Source: Nonomuraea ceibae (GTDB lineage: Bacteria > Actinomycetota > Actinomycetes > Streptosporangiales > Streptosporangiaceae). From it: 63,436 nucleotides of DNA. The stretch lies in the NCBI RefSeq assembly GCF_019396325.1, contig NZ_JAHKRO010000051.1, positions 1-63,436 of the forward strand, written 5' to 3'. A model generated the notes under the pieces. The model searched no databases and had not been told where the DNA came from. It saw only the letters and a program-made list of their open reading frames with translations. Shown piece by piece: positions 42,501-51,087 of the stretch (the first letter of the stretch is position 1; every line of letters starts with the position of its first letter). A program made the position numbers and the translations under genes.

Positions 42501-42575
42501 CTTATCTACTTGTGCGGACGAGTCGCGATCACCTACTCTCAACTTATTCGGACAAGTGGACGAGCGAACGAATGG
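42501..42575 (+). promoter_or_regulatory. pra promoter/operator region (AICE1)
   Basis: Two CTTAT-anchored repeats: CTTATCTACTTGTGCGGACGAG (42501-42522, an inverted version of the ACAAGT element plus GGACGAG) and CTTATTCGGACAAGTGGACG-type (42543-42562). GGACGAG and GACAAGTGGA recur with the gntR-upstream site. Confidence 0.55.
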
Positions 42576-42602
42576 CCGTCCCCGTTGAAAGGAGGAGCAT
42601 TC

Positions 42603-43019
42603 ATGGCGATCCAAGGACCGATCCCGGTCAGCTTCGAGCAGGCGTTCCCGCACGGCTGCTTCATCGTCGGCCAGGTCGAGCAGGTCAAGAACTTCGAGGC
42701 CTCGACCGGCGGCAAGACCGTCTACGCCCGGGACAAGACGACCGGTGAGCCGATCTGGCAGATCCCGGTCATGGACGGCGACCCGAACCTCAAGGCCGGG
42801 CAGAAGACGATCGCGGTCAAGATCCTCTCTGAGACCGAGCCCGTCGCCCCGCCCGCGCTGGCCGGCCTGCCGATCGCGCCGGTCGAATTCACCGGCATGA
42901 CCATCACGCCGTACGTGAACCCGGCCGGACGGCTGGCCTACTCCTACCGGGCCACCGGCATGAAGCCCGCCCGCCCGAAGCAGCAGGCCACACCAGCCGG
43001 TAGGGAGGCGGCGGCGTGA
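42603..43019 (+). CDS. pra: Replication/integration/excision activator, Pra-like
   Basis: A 138-residue protein: 'FPHGCFIVGQVEQVKNFEASTGGKTVYARDKTTGEPIWQIPVMDGDPNLKAGQKTIAVKI' and 'PVEFTGMTITPYVNPAGRLAYSYRATGM' match the 'plasmid replication, integration and excision activator' (Pra) family of pSAM2/pMEA300-type elements. Promotes rep-xis-int expression when KorSA is lifted (family knowledge). ATG 42603 follows GGAGGAG; upstream in-frame codons are in the operator. Coupled to the next gene. Confidence 0.87.
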   Translation: MAIQGPIPVSFEQAFPHGCFIVGQVEQVKNFEASTGGKTVYARDKTTGEPIWQIPVMDGDPNLKAGQKTIAVKILSETEPVAPPALAGLPIAPVEFTGMTITPYVNPAGRLAYSYRATGMKPARPKQQATPAGREAAA

Positions 43020-43330
43020 GCTCCGGGCCGTACACCTACGTCACGTTGTCGATGCGACCGGACTCCGAGCCCCGGCTGGCGATCTCGTTCTACACGCCGG
43101 GCCTGCGTGTCAGCGCCGGAATGCTGTTCAACGACCCGCGGCCGTACCTGGAGATCCGGTCGCGTGACACGGACGTGCACATCTCCACCACCGGAGCCGG
43201 GCCGGTCACCAGCGCCGACCTGGACACCGCCCGCGAGATCTTCAACGCCGCTGCTCGCTACCTGACCGACTGCGAGCGCCTGCGCGCCGAACAGTCGGCC
43301 ACCGACCAGGCCACCCCCGGGGCGGCCTGA
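43016..43330 (+). CDS. Small AICE hypothetical protein
   Basis: A 104-residue protein from GTG 43016, coupled to pra. 'YVTLSMRPDSEPRLAISFYTPGLRVSAGMLFNDPRPYLEIRSRDTDVHIS' looks like a compact beta domain. Commonly seen between pra and tra genes in actinomycete elements; function unknown. Confidence 0.7.
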   Translation: MSSGPYTYVTLSMRPDSEPRLAISFYTPGLRVSAGMLFNDPRPYLEIRSRDTDVHISTTGAGPVTSADLDTAREIFNAAARYLTDCERLRAEQSATDQATPGAA

Positions 43331-43340
43331 CCAGTAAGGC

Positions 43341-43380
43341 GGGGCCGCCAGAAGCGGCAACTTCCGGCGGCCCCCTTGTT
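43341..43380 (+). terminator. Strong hairpin upstream of traSA
   Basis: 14-bp arms (43341-43354 and 43361-43374, one mismatch) around a CGGCAA loop, followed by CTTGTT. Could terminate the gntR/pra unit or act as an attenuator before the transfer gene, with tra starting at 43420. Confidence 0.6.
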
Positions 43381-43419
43381 CTCCCGCGACTTCCACATCA
43401 ACGAGGAGGTGTCCAGCTT

Positions 43420-44838
43420 ATGTTCAAGCGCCTACCTGGCGACGAGGCGCGCAACCTCGTCTCCACGACCCCGGACACGGCCGTCGTCTTCCGCCCGGCC
43501 GTCGTCACCACTCCCGCCATCCTCACCCTGATCATCCTCGCCGGACGTGTCCTGGCCGGGCTGGTCCGGATGACCTGGCGACACCCCATCGCCGTGCTCG
43601 CCGTCGTCGCTCCTGGCGTGCTCACCATCCTGTACGGCTGGCAGACCGCGCTTCTGCTCACCGCACCCACCCCGGCAGGACTCGCCGCCTGGGCGCTGAC
43701 CGATAGGGACTCGTTCGTCCGGCTGGTTGGGCGTCGGCTGCAAGCTTGGTGGCGGCTCATCTGGATCTACCGGCGGCACTGGCAACCCGTCATGATCGTC
43801 TCCGGTCTCGGCAGGCACATCCGGGGACGCGACTACCTGCCCCGCCTCGTCAAGGTCACCTGCACCCCGTGGGCGGACCTGGTAGCCGTGCGCATGCTCA
43901 AGGGACAGGCGGTCAAGGACTGGGCCGATCGCATCGACCACCTCGCCCAGGGCTTCGGCGCCGTCTCCTGCCGGGTCGCGCTGACTCACTCCGGGCGGCT
44001 GACACTCACCTTCCCGCGTCACGACCCCCTCTCCGTCCCGATCCCATCACGCCCGCTGCCGGACGCGGCCACCGTCGAGGCGATCGAGGTCGGCAAGCAG
44101 GAGGACGGGCGGCCGTGGCGGCTCAGGGTCCACGGCACCCATGTCCTCGTCGCCGGCGCGACCGGGGCCGGTAAGGGCTCGATTCTGTGGTCCGCGATCC
44201 GCGGGCTTCTCCCCGCCGTAGCCGAAGGCCTGGCCGAACTCTGGGCGCTGGATCCCAAGCTGATGGAACTGTCCTACGGCCGGGACCTGTTCGGGTCACG
44301 CTACGCCGCCACCCCGGAAGAGTGCGCCGACCTCCTCGACGAGGCCGTCAGCATCATGCAGAAGCGCGCCGCTCGATTCGCCGGACTCCAGCGCAACCAC
44401 ACGCCCACCGTCGATGACCCGTTCGTCCTGGTCGTGGTCGACGAGGTGGCGTTCCTGACCGCGTACCAGACAGACCGGCAGCTCAAGCAACGCATCTCCG
44501 GCGCGCTGGCCACCCTCACCACCCAGGGCCGCGCGGTCGGCGTCGGCGTCCTGGCAGCACTCCAGGACCCCCGCAAGGAGGTCATGAACATCCGCAACCT
44601 GTTCCCCGACAAGATCGCCCTCCGGCTGGACGAGTCGGAACAGGTGGACATGGTCCTCGGCGACGGCGCCCGCGACCGGGGAGCCCTTGCAGACCACATC
44701 TCCCCCGTCCCCGAACTCGGCGCGGGCATCGGTTACGTTCGGCTGGAGAGCAGCCCCGAACCCGTCCGGGTCCGCGCGGCCTACGTCTCCGACAACGACA
44801 TCCGCGCCATGGTCGCCACCTTCGGGAGGGCGGCATGA
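43420..44838 (+). CDS. traSA: Conjugal DNA translocase TraSA/FtsK-SpoIIIE type (AICE1)
   Basis: A 472-residue transfer protein. N-terminal hydrophobic segments span about residues 30-90, with a FtsK/SpoIIIE ATPase at about 220-440: Walker A GATGAGKGS near 246, Walker B FVLVVVDEVAF near 336, and 'LTTQGRAVGVGVLAALQDP' sensor region. Such proteins move double-stranded DNA between mycelia without relaxase. AGGAGG upstream of ATG 43420. Coupled to the small gene that follows. Confidence 0.92.
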   Translation: MFKRLPGDEARNLVSTTPDTAVVFRPAVVTTPAILTLIILAGRVLAGLVRMTWRHPIAVLAVVAPGVLTILYGWQTALLLTAPTPAGLAAWALTDRDSFVRLVGRRLQAWWRLIWIYRRHWQPVMIVSGLGRHIRGRDYLPRLVKVTCTPWADLVAVRMLKGQAVKDWADRIDHLAQGFGAVSCRVALTHSGRLTLTFPRHDPLSVPIPSRPLPDAATVEAIEVGKQEDGRPWRLRVHGTHVLVAGATGAGKGSILWSAIRGLLPAVAEGLAELWALDPKLMELSYGRDLFGSRYAATPEECADLLDEAVSIMQKRAARFAGLQRNHTPTVDDPFVLVVVDEVAFLTAYQTDRQLKQRISGALATLTTQGRAVGVGVLAALQDPRKEVMNIRNLFPDKIALRLDESEQVDMVLGDGARDRGALADHISPVPELGAGIGYVRLESSPEPVRVRAAYVSDNDIRAMVATFGRAA

Positions 44839-45035
44839 GGATCTGCTTCCACGGCACCGCCGACGAACTCGACCTGGTGACGGGCCGCCCGCTGATGGTT
44901 CTCCTGACTGCCCGGGACCTGCCCCGCATGCGGGTCTTCGAGCTCTACCAGGCCCGCGTCCTCGCCCACCCCTACGACGGCGGGTACCGGCTGTGCGCGG
45001 AGATGGCCGAGACGGAGGTGCACCCCGATGCGTGA
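44835..45035 (+). CDS. Small AICE hypothetical protein
   Basis: A 66-residue protein whose ATG overlaps the tra stop (ATGA) and whose end overlaps the next small gene. Sequence 'MRICFHGTADELDLVTGRPLMVLLTARDLPRMRVF' has no recognised domain. Position between tra and rep matches small spd-type genes of pSAM2-like elements. Confidence 0.7.
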   Translation: MRICFHGTADELDLVTGRPLMVLLTARDLPRMRVFELYQARVLAHPYDGGYRLCAEMAETEVHPDA

Positions 45036-45180
45036 CGTGGCCTACCTGCTGGAGGGACTGCGCTGCTCGACCTGCCAGTCCGACAACACACTCTGGCTCG
45101 ACCTGGAGCCGGGCCTCGTCGAGTGCCGCGAATGCGGCCAGGGCGCGCTCATCGTCGCCGACGAAGGGGAGGAGCCGTGA
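45028..45180 (+). CDS. 50-residue zinc-ribbon protein
   Basis: Tiny gene from ATG 45028 to TGA 45180. Two C-x2-C pairs (LRCSTCQ and VECRECG) 17 residues apart form a zinc ribbon. It overlaps the gene before it by 8 bp and the rep start after it (GTGA), so it is in a continuous translational chain. Possibly a DNA- or Rep-binding accessory. Confidence 0.75.
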   Translation: MRDVAYLLEGLRCSTCQSDNTLWLDLEPGLVECRECGQGALIVADEGEEP

Positions 45181-46787
45181 CCTACGATCGCGCTCTGCCC
45201 CGGGCCGAACGGCTGCGCATGCCGTGGGCGCGTGACGTCGCTCTGGAGGTCGCCAAGCAGTACGGCGTCTGCATCCGACCCGTCGCACTCAAGCGCATCG
45301 ACCTCCAGACCGGGCAGAGCGAGATCATCGACGTGCCCTGCGGAGCCACGCGAGAGGCCGTCTGCCCGCCGTGCGCCAAGCGCAACCGGCAACTCCGCAT
45401 GGCCCAATGCCGGGAAGGCTGGCACCTCGACCACGAACCCGCCATCACCCCGGACGAACCGAACGACGAACAACGCTGGCTGATCGAGTTCCGCGCCGAC
45501 ATGCAAGCCCGCCGCGACGCCGCCGAGCAGGCCAGCGAGGACACCACCGACCTGGACGCGGTCATCTCCGGTCTGGACGACGAGATCAACGCGGCCGGAA
45601 TGCGCGGCCATGTCCTCGGCCGGACTACGCCCAAGCGCACCCGATCCACCCGGCGACGCCAGGACGCCCCCGACCTGCCCCGCCGCAAGATGGCCAGCAC
45701 AACACTCGGCCGGACGTTCACCAGCTCGGATGGCAAGATCTACCGGCCCTCACTGTTCGTCACGCTGACCCTGCCCAGCTATGGCAAGATCCGCGACGGC
45801 GTCCCGATCGATCCCGACACCTACGACTACGCTCGGGCGGCCCGTGACGCGCTGCACTTCTCCAAGCTGGTCGATCGCTTCGTGCAGAACCTCCGCCGGG
45901 TGGCGGGCTACGACGTCCAGTACTTCGCCTCCGTGGAGCCTCAGAAGCGGCTCGCCCCACACCTGCACATGGCGATCAGGGGCACCCTGCCGCGCGCGGA
46001 GATCAAGCAGATCGCGGCGGCCACCTACCACCAAGTGTGGTGGCCCCCGGCCGACCGGGTCGTCTTCGACGGCGAACACCTGCCCGTCTGGGACAAGCAG
46101 GCCGGTTACATCGATCCGGCCACGGGCGAGCTCCTGCCCACCTGGGACGAGGCCCTCGACCAGTTCGACACCGACGACACAGCCGAACCCCTCCACGTGA
46201 TCCGCTTCGGCACCCAGGTGGACGTGCAAGGCGTGCTGGCCGGCACCCCCGACGCTGACCAATGCATCCGCTACCTGTCCAAGTACCTGACCAAGTCACT
46301 CGGCGAAAGCCTCGACACCGACGACCAAGCACGCCGCGACCACGCCGCCCGCCTGGCCGAAGCCCTGCGCTACGAACCCTGCTCCCCCACCTGCGCCAAC
46401 TGGCTCCGCTACGGCATCCAGCCCAAGGGAGCCAAGGCCGGGATGACCCCGGGCCGCTGCCGGGGCAAGGCCCACAAGCCCGAACACCTTGGCTACGCCG
46501 GCCGCCGCGTCCTGGTCTCCCGCAAGTGGTCCAACAAGACCCTGGCCGAACACAAGCAAGACCGCCGCACCTGGGTCCTGGAAGCCCTCGGCCAAACCGA
46601 CCAACCCACAGACCCCCACCGATACGCCTGGAAGCCCGTCCCGGCCGGAGACGCCAACGTGCCACCGCTGGCCGTCCGGCTCCTCCGCACCGTGGCCGAA
46701 CGCCAACGATGGCGAGCCCACATGGCCCATCTCGAAGCCCAAGCAGCGGGCCAAGATCTTCCGGCAATCGAAGGGAGGGCAGCATGA
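45177..46787 (+). CDS. repSA: Rolling-circle replication initiator, RepSA-like (AICE1)
   Basis: A 536-residue initiator. N-terminal zinc-like Cys cluster (CPPCAKRNRQLRMAQCREGWHLDHEP); HUH-type motif PHLHMAIRG near 260; catalytic-Tyr helix 'IRYLSKYLTKS' near 365; and a Cys cluster 'CSPTCANWLRYG' near 405. Matches the pSAM2 RepSA family (HUH endonuclease, nicks a double-strand origin). GTG 45177 overlaps the preceding stop. The origin may lie within or upstream of rep. Confidence 0.9.
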   Translation: MTYDRALPRAERLRMPWARDVALEVAKQYGVCIRPVALKRIDLQTGQSEIIDVPCGATREAVCPPCAKRNRQLRMAQCREGWHLDHEPAITPDEPNDEQRWLIEFRADMQARRDAAEQASEDTTDLDAVISGLDDEINAAGMRGHVLGRTTPKRTRSTRRRQDAPDLPRRKMASTTLGRTFTSSDGKIYRPSLFVTLTLPSYGKIRDGVPIDPDTYDYARAARDALHFSKLVDRFVQNLRRVAGYDVQYFASVEPQKRLAPHLHMAIRGTLPRAEIKQIAAATYHQVWWPPADRVVFDGEHLPVWDKQAGYIDPATGELLPTWDEALDQFDTDDTAEPLHVIRFGTQVDVQGVLAGTPDADQCIRYLSKYLTKSLGESLDTDDQARRDHAARLAEALRYEPCSPTCANWLRYGIQPKGAKAGMTPGRCRGKAHKPEHLGYAGRRVLVSRKWSNKTLAEHKQDRRTWVLEALGQTDQPTDPHRYAWKPVPAGDANVPPLAVRLLRTVAERQRWRAHMAHLEAQAAGQDLPAIEGRAA

Positions 46788-46972
46788 AGGACGACAAGCT
46801 GATGACGGTCCCCGAAATCCTCGACGTACTCGGCGGAATCTCGCGCCGGACGTTCTACCGCTGGCGTGAGATTGGCAAGGCACCCCAGGGCTTCAAGCTG
46901 CCCAACGGGGAGATCCGCATCTACCGCAGCGAACTCACAGCTTGGCTGGAAGACCTCCGGGAGGCGGCGTGA
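46784..46972 (+). CDS. xis: Excisionase Xis (AICE1)
   Basis: A 62-residue MerR/HTH_17-type excisionase: 'LMTVPEILDVLGGISRRTFYRWREIGKAPQGFKLPNGEIRIYRSELTAWLEDL'. Bends DNA at attL/attR to favour excision with Int. Overlaps the rep stop at its start and the int GTG at its end, so rep-xis-int form one operon, as in pSAM2. A truncated paralogue is at 31146-31296. Confidence 0.92.
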   Translation: MKDDKLMTVPEILDVLGGISRRTFYRWREIGKAPQGFKLPNGEIRIYRSELTAWLEDLREAA

Positions 46973-48333
46973 ACACCTCCTACGACGTGAAGTTCTGGAC
47001 GATCACCCGGAACGAGTCGAGCAAGACGCCGTCCTTCGTCGTCCGCTGGAAGGTCGGCGGTCGGCAGAAGTCGAAGACTCTCAGGACCAAGGCGCTCGCG
47101 GAAAGCCTCCTGTCCGACCTCCGGCAGGCGGCCAAGCGTGGCGAGCCGTTCGATATGGAGACGGGTCTCCCCCTGTCCATGTTGCAGGCCAAGAGCGCCC
47201 GTACGATCTTCGACTTCGTCCGGGCGTACATAGAGATGAAGTGGCCTCACGCGGCAGCCAAGACCCGGGACAGCATCTCGGACGCCCTCTCCACGGCGCT
47301 TCCCGCCCTCGTGAAGGACCGTCCCGGACGCCCTGACGTCGAGTCGTTGCGGACGGCCCTGCGCAAGTACGCGCTCCTTCCCGAGAGCAAGCGGCCTGCT
47401 GCTCCCCCGGACGCGGCACGGGTGATCCGCTGGCTCGAAGGCGCCTCGCTCGATCTGACTGCCCTCGGCGAGGCCAAGACCGTCCGGCTGGCGCTCGACG
47501 CCATCGCGCTTCGCCTCGACGGCAAGGCCGCCAGCGCCAACACGATCCGGCGCAAGCGAGCTGTCCTGCACGCGCTTCTGGAGTACGCCGTAGAGTTGGA
47601 AGAGCTTTCGGCAAATCCGCTGCACCGGATCAAGTGGAAGCCGACCAAGACGACCGAGACCGTCGATCCACGAATCGTGGTGAACCCTCGGCAGGCACAA
47701 GAGCTGCTGACCGCGGTGACCTACGTAGGCAGGCGGGGGCGAGGCCGGCGGCTCATGCCCCTGTTCGCCTGCATGTACTACGCGGCTCTTCGCCCCGCCG
47801 AAGCCATCGCCCTCCGCAGAGAGGACTGCGATCTTCCGGCAACCGGCTGGGGACGTTTCCTCATCGACGTATCCCGCCCTGAGGTCAACAGGCAGTGGAC
47901 AGACACCTGGGACGCCCACGAAGAGCGGGGGCTGAAGCATCGTGGACGTGACGATGTGCGTCCCGTCCCCATCCCTCCGACCCTGGTGAAGATCCTCCGG
48001 CAACACATCGAGGAGTTCGGCCTTGGTCCGGACGGACGGCTCTTCCAGAGTGAGCGCGGCGGCGTCGTCGCCTCGACGGCTTACACGGAGGTCTGGCAGG
48101 AAGCCCGCAAGCTCGCCTTGACGCCCTCCCAGGCCGCCTCTCCGCTCGCCAAACGGCCGTACGACCTCCGACACGCGGCCGTCTCCCTCTGGCTCAACGC
48201 GGGCGTCTCGGCTCCCGAAGTGGCCGAGCGGGCAGGCCACAGCGTTGACGTCCTTCTGCGGGTCTACGCCAAGTGCATCGACGGCCAACAGGAGATCGCG
48301 AACCGCCGGATAGCTGACGCCTTGGCGGCCTGA
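46969..48333 (+). CDS. int: Tyrosine site-specific integrase (AICE1)
   Basis: A 454-residue tyrosine recombinase. N-terminal SAM-like arm and core-binding regions (to about 200) precede the catalytic domain: Arg in 'YYAALRPAEAIALR' near 271, 'YDLRHAAVSLW' (H/R) near 400, 'RAGHSVDVLLRVYAK' (His, nucleophile Tyr) near 422-433. GTG 46969 overlaps the xis stop; no reason to use the longer frame. The att copy lies 170 bp downstream. Directs insertion into the 3' half of tRNA-Tyr. Confidence 0.94.
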   Translation: MNTSYDVKFWTITRNESSKTPSFVVRWKVGGRQKSKTLRTKALAESLLSDLRQAAKRGEPFDMETGLPLSMLQAKSARTIFDFVRAYIEMKWPHAAAKTRDSISDALSTALPALVKDRPGRPDVESLRTALRKYALLPESKRPAAPPDAARVIRWLEGASLDLTALGEAKTVRLALDAIALRLDGKAASANTIRRKRAVLHALLEYAVELEELSANPLHRIKWKPTKTTETVDPRIVVNPRQAQELLTAVTYVGRRGRGRRLMPLFACMYYAALRPAEAIALRREDCDLPATGWGRFLIDVSRPEVNRQWTDTWDAHEERGLKHRGRDDVRPVPIPPTLVKILRQHIEEFGLGPDGRLFQSERGGVVASTAYTEVWQEARKLALTPSQAASPLAKRPYDLRHAAVSLWLNAGVSAPEVAERAGHSVDVLLRVYAKCIDGQQEIANRRIADALAA

Positions 48334-48353
48334 CGTTGTCTCTCACACACACC

Positions 48354-48378
48354 GAGCCCCGGATGATCTCCGGGGCTC
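48354..48378 (+). terminator. Hairpin terminator after int
   Basis: Perfect 9-bp arms GAGCCCCGG (48354-48362) and CCGGGGCTC (48370-48378) around a 7-nt loop, 20 bp after the int stop. No strong U-tract, as is common in actinomycetes. Confidence 0.65.
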
Positions 48379-48439
48379 GCTTGCGTCTCCAGGGGCACAT
48401 CAACCCGCGAAAGCTCGCCCCGACCAGGGAAAACGCCCT

Positions 48440-48611
48440 CAAGATCATTGCGCGTATATTGCGTGACCAGCGACAAACGGCCGCTCAGGACTGCTCACGG
48501 CTGCACACCCCTGAAACGCAGAAGAGGCCCCGTAGGGCCTCTGACCTGCAGCTACTGCTGGTGGCAGGTGCAAGGTTCGAACTTGCGTAGGCTGAGCCGA
48601 CGGTTTTACAG
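48440..48611. repeat. att copy 3: AICE1 right end / AICE2 left end
   Basis: Contains the arm-like ATCATTGCGCGTATATTGCG (48445), the tRNA terminator hairpin (AGAGGCCC-cgta-GGGCCTCT) and the complete tRNA-Tyr 3' half (48559-48611), identical in its core to copy 2. After the CTGTAAA loop it continues with unrelated sequence instead of a matching 5' stem, so the functional tRNA is not here but must lie to the right of AICE2. Confidence 0.88.
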
Positions 48612-49052
48612 GGGATCCGCGGAGGCGCCTCTGACCTGCACCTTTGCCTTGCGAGTCGGCCAGCTTCGCACCCATTCAACGCAGCCTCTCGCCCCGGACA
48701 CACCAGGTTCCGCCCGCTCCATCTTGGAGGGGCCCTGTCGAGAGTCTCATCCTTCGAAGCCACCGCAGATCAGGCGTGGTAGCTGATCTCCAACGCCTCT
48801 TCACAGGCGCTAAGTCGCTGAGCAGCAGGTCACAGGGGCAAGCCAATAGCCTTTCGAACAAACTGTCGGCCGCCATCCTTATAGTCCAGAGCCTAGAACC
48901 GCCTACCATGCCAGCGATGCAGCCGGGGGCTCTGACCGGGTTTGTCGCGCTTGGGTAGCTCACATCTCTGTCCAATCTTGCACGAAGGGCTCACACTATG
49001 AGATCAAGCATTTGCGACCAACATCATCAGCTAGGACACTCGGAGCGAGAGC
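48612..49052. other. AICE2 left-end non-coding region
   Basis: 440 bp without a supported gene. GC falls toward the cargo genes; AT-rich promoter candidates lie near 48850-48890 and 48990-49010. Confidence 0.4.
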
Positions 49053-49880
49053 GTGTCACTCTTCCGGCCTGTTCCACCCTTCACACCGGACAGCAGGGCC
49101 AATCGACTGGCGGATTACACGGTCTACAAGTACCGCGACATGGATCGCCCCCTACGGTGGCTCGATCTGCGCGGACCAGAAGAAGCGGCGCAGCAAATTC
49201 TAATGGCAGCCCCCGATCTCTGCAGGTTAGTGCCAGTTCCTTCGGAAAGGATGCAGGCGTACACACACGAGCTAGAGTTCCCAACGGGCCTGCCAAACGA
49301 GATACGGGAATTAGCCGGTTTATTAACCGAAGTGCTAAGTCTTCGAAGAAATCCCGGACTTGATTGCTCGATAGCGCTAGACTGGTACAAGGACCCGGAG
49401 TCGTCGGAGGATCCGATGCAATGGAAGAATACGCCCATCGGGGAATTGGTCTACAGGGGTAAATACTACACAGCGGGAACCTCAAGAAATCAAGCTCGCA
49501 CAGATTTAGTTGACGTGTTCGCGAACTTCTTCAGACGCCATCCCTTATACAGAGATGGCGATGTAATAGTAACCGTCCCAGGCCACAAGGCGGACGGACA
49601 GAGTTTCGGCGAGAAGCTCGCCGCGGCAGTAGCGCAAAAGGTCGACAAGCCACTAGTTCAAACCGTATGCACGTCCGGCCCTAGGCCACCAGCAAAGGAA
49701 GGTGGTAGCGCTGCCGATGCCACCTTTGAGATCCCAACTACTTTGCATGGGCAGGACGTGATTGTCCTAGACGATGTATGTCGAAGTGGATCGTCGATGC
49801 GCAAGGCCGCTCTCGCAGCACGACAGTCCGGAGCGGCAAGGGTTTTTGGCCTTAGTGCCGTCCGCACCATGAGGAGCTAA
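49053..49880 (+). CDS. Phosphoribosyltransferase-like protein (ComF-type), AICE2 cargo
   Basis: A 275-residue protein. The C-terminal half holds a PRTase fold: 'RDGDVIVTVPGHKADGQSFGEKLAAAVAQKV' near 170-200 and the PRPP-binding loop 'DVIVLDDVCRSGSSMRKAAL' near 233-252. The N-terminal ~150 residues are not recognised. Its stop is 2 bp before the DprA-like gene, so the two are one unit. Low GC (about 52%). ComF-type PRTases and DprA are both tied to incoming DNA; joint role in conflict or defence is inferred. Confidence 0.82.
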   Translation: MSLFRPVPPFTPDSRANRLADYTVYKYRDMDRPLRWLDLRGPEEAAQQILMAAPDLCRLVPVPSERMQAYTHELEFPTGLPNEIRELAGLLTEVLSLRRNPGLDCSIALDWYKDPESSEDPMQWKNTPIGELVYRGKYYTAGTSRNQARTDLVDVFANFFRRHPLYRDGDVIVTVPGHKADGQSFGEKLAAAVAQKVDKPLVQTVCTSGPRPPAKEGGSAADATFEIPTTLHGQDVIVLDDVCRSGSSMRKAALAARQSGAARVFGLSAVRTMRS

Positions 49881-49882
49881 GC

Positions 49883-50800
49883 ATGTCCTACGCTGAGCAC
49901 TTCACGCTCGCTCTCGCCCTCGTAGCATTCAGAGAACTTCGTACTCCATCACGGATAACGCAAGTTTTGTGCGATCACGGCCAGGAAGCATTAGTGCAGC
50001 TTTTTGATGAGCTTGACGACACGGACAGAGAATCTATTCTAGAGGAGGCATCAGCCCTTACCGAGAAAGCGATTCGCGTTACAATGTTCACCGATCCAGA
50101 CTATCCAAAGTCTTTGATCAGGAAAGGGCGGCCGATAGCGCCGATTCTCTTCTACTGGGGAAATTCCGATCTCTTCCATGCACCTTCAGTCGGAATGTGC
50201 GGGTCACGATCCGCCACTCAGCTCGGATTGAAGGCAGCCCACGCTTGCGGAGAAGAGGTCACTAGACACAACATGGTAGTAGTGTCGGGCTACGCAAAGG
50301 GCGTCGATACCACAACCCATCTTGCCGCCCTCACCGCGGGAGGCAAGACTGTAGTAGTGCTAGCAGAGGGGTTCAATCACTTCCGAATAAAGAGAGTTTT
50401 CTCCGGAACGTTCGACGCAAGGCGCGTATTGGTGATATCACAGTTCCAGCCATCTCAGCGATGGACAGCCTACGCCGCCATGGCAAGGAACGGTGTAATA
50501 TACGGTCTGAGTCGCGCACTGGTCGTTGTCGAAGCCGGCGAGAAAGGTGGGACTCTTGCCGCTGGACAAGGGGCAATGCGAGCTGGGCGGCCGGTTCTCG
50601 TGCTGAATTTCGGCGAGAGTACGCCTGAAGGAAATCGCATTTTGGTTGCTGCAGGTGGGCAATCAATTCGTTCTCGCGATGAACTTGGCGAAGCAATTAT
50701 CGGCAACTTCAGCGTCAAAAATGACGCCGAGCAAGGGGAACTTCCCATATTCGGCGGCTCAGTCAGTGGACCGTCAGAGTCGCGCGGAGATCATCTCTGA
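49883..50800 (+). CDS. DprA/Smf-like (SLOG superfamily) protein, AICE2 cargo
   Basis: A 305-residue Rossmann-like protein. 'VGMCGSRSATQLGLKAAHACGEEV' (nucleotide/DNA loop) near 104, 'VVVSGYAKGVDTTTHLAALTAGG' near 133, and 'ALVVVEAGEKGGTLAAGQGAMRAGRPVLVL' near 213 match DprA. The N-terminal helices resemble the DprA SAM-like region. Housekeeping DprA loads RecA on incoming single strands; SLOG relatives also act in nucleotide-signal immunity. Low GC; follows the PRTase by 2 bp. Confidence 0.88.
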   Translation: MSYAEHFTLALALVAFRELRTPSRITQVLCDHGQEALVQLFDELDDTDRESILEEASALTEKAIRVTMFTDPDYPKSLIRKGRPIAPILFYWGNSDLFHAPSVGMCGSRSATQLGLKAAHACGEEVTRHNMVVVSGYAKGVDTTTHLAALTAGGKTVVVLAEGFNHFRIKRVFSGTFDARRVLVISQFQPSQRWTAYAAMARNGVIYGLSRALVVVEAGEKGGTLAAGQGAMRAGRPVLVLNFGESTPEGNRILVAAGGQSIRSRDELGEAIIGNFSVKNDAEQGELPIFGGSVSGPSESRGDHL

Positions 50801-51087
50801 GCATCGTCCCACCATCTCACTATCGATAAACTTTCGTTGGAGGGGATTCGTTCAAACGGGAATCACGCCCTAGAAGTGCAACTCTCCAGATCAATCGATA
50901 ATCTCGATATCACGCCTTTCAAGCGCGCGAAGCTGCATGACCTTGTAGAAGTAAGGCAAGGTCGCTCATGTGCGTTGCAGCAGCGCAGCAAGCTAGCGAG
51001 TTCTCCCTGCGTATAGAGCATCTCTTACATCCACGCCAGAGAACACGGTACTTCGATATAACACGGACAAAACGGGAATAGATCGAC
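50801..51087. other. Intergenic region
   Basis: About 290 bp between the DprA-like gene and the Nudix gene (convergent). A minus-strand stretch reading LPYFYKVMQLRALERRDIEIID-stop near 50895-50960 resembles a protein C-terminus but has an upstream in-frame stop. No gene is called. Confidence 0.35.

Noticed and set aside
30031..48611. att copies as complete functional tRNA genes
   Set aside because: Only the 3' half from the anticodon loop onward is present in each; sequence beyond the loop does not supply a matching anticodon 5' stem, D-arm or acceptor strand.
50892..50965. Minus-strand fragment reading LPYFYKVMQLRALERRDIEIID-stop
   Set aside because: Protein-like, but an upstream in-frame stop and no start leave only about 24 residues; not enough for a gene call.
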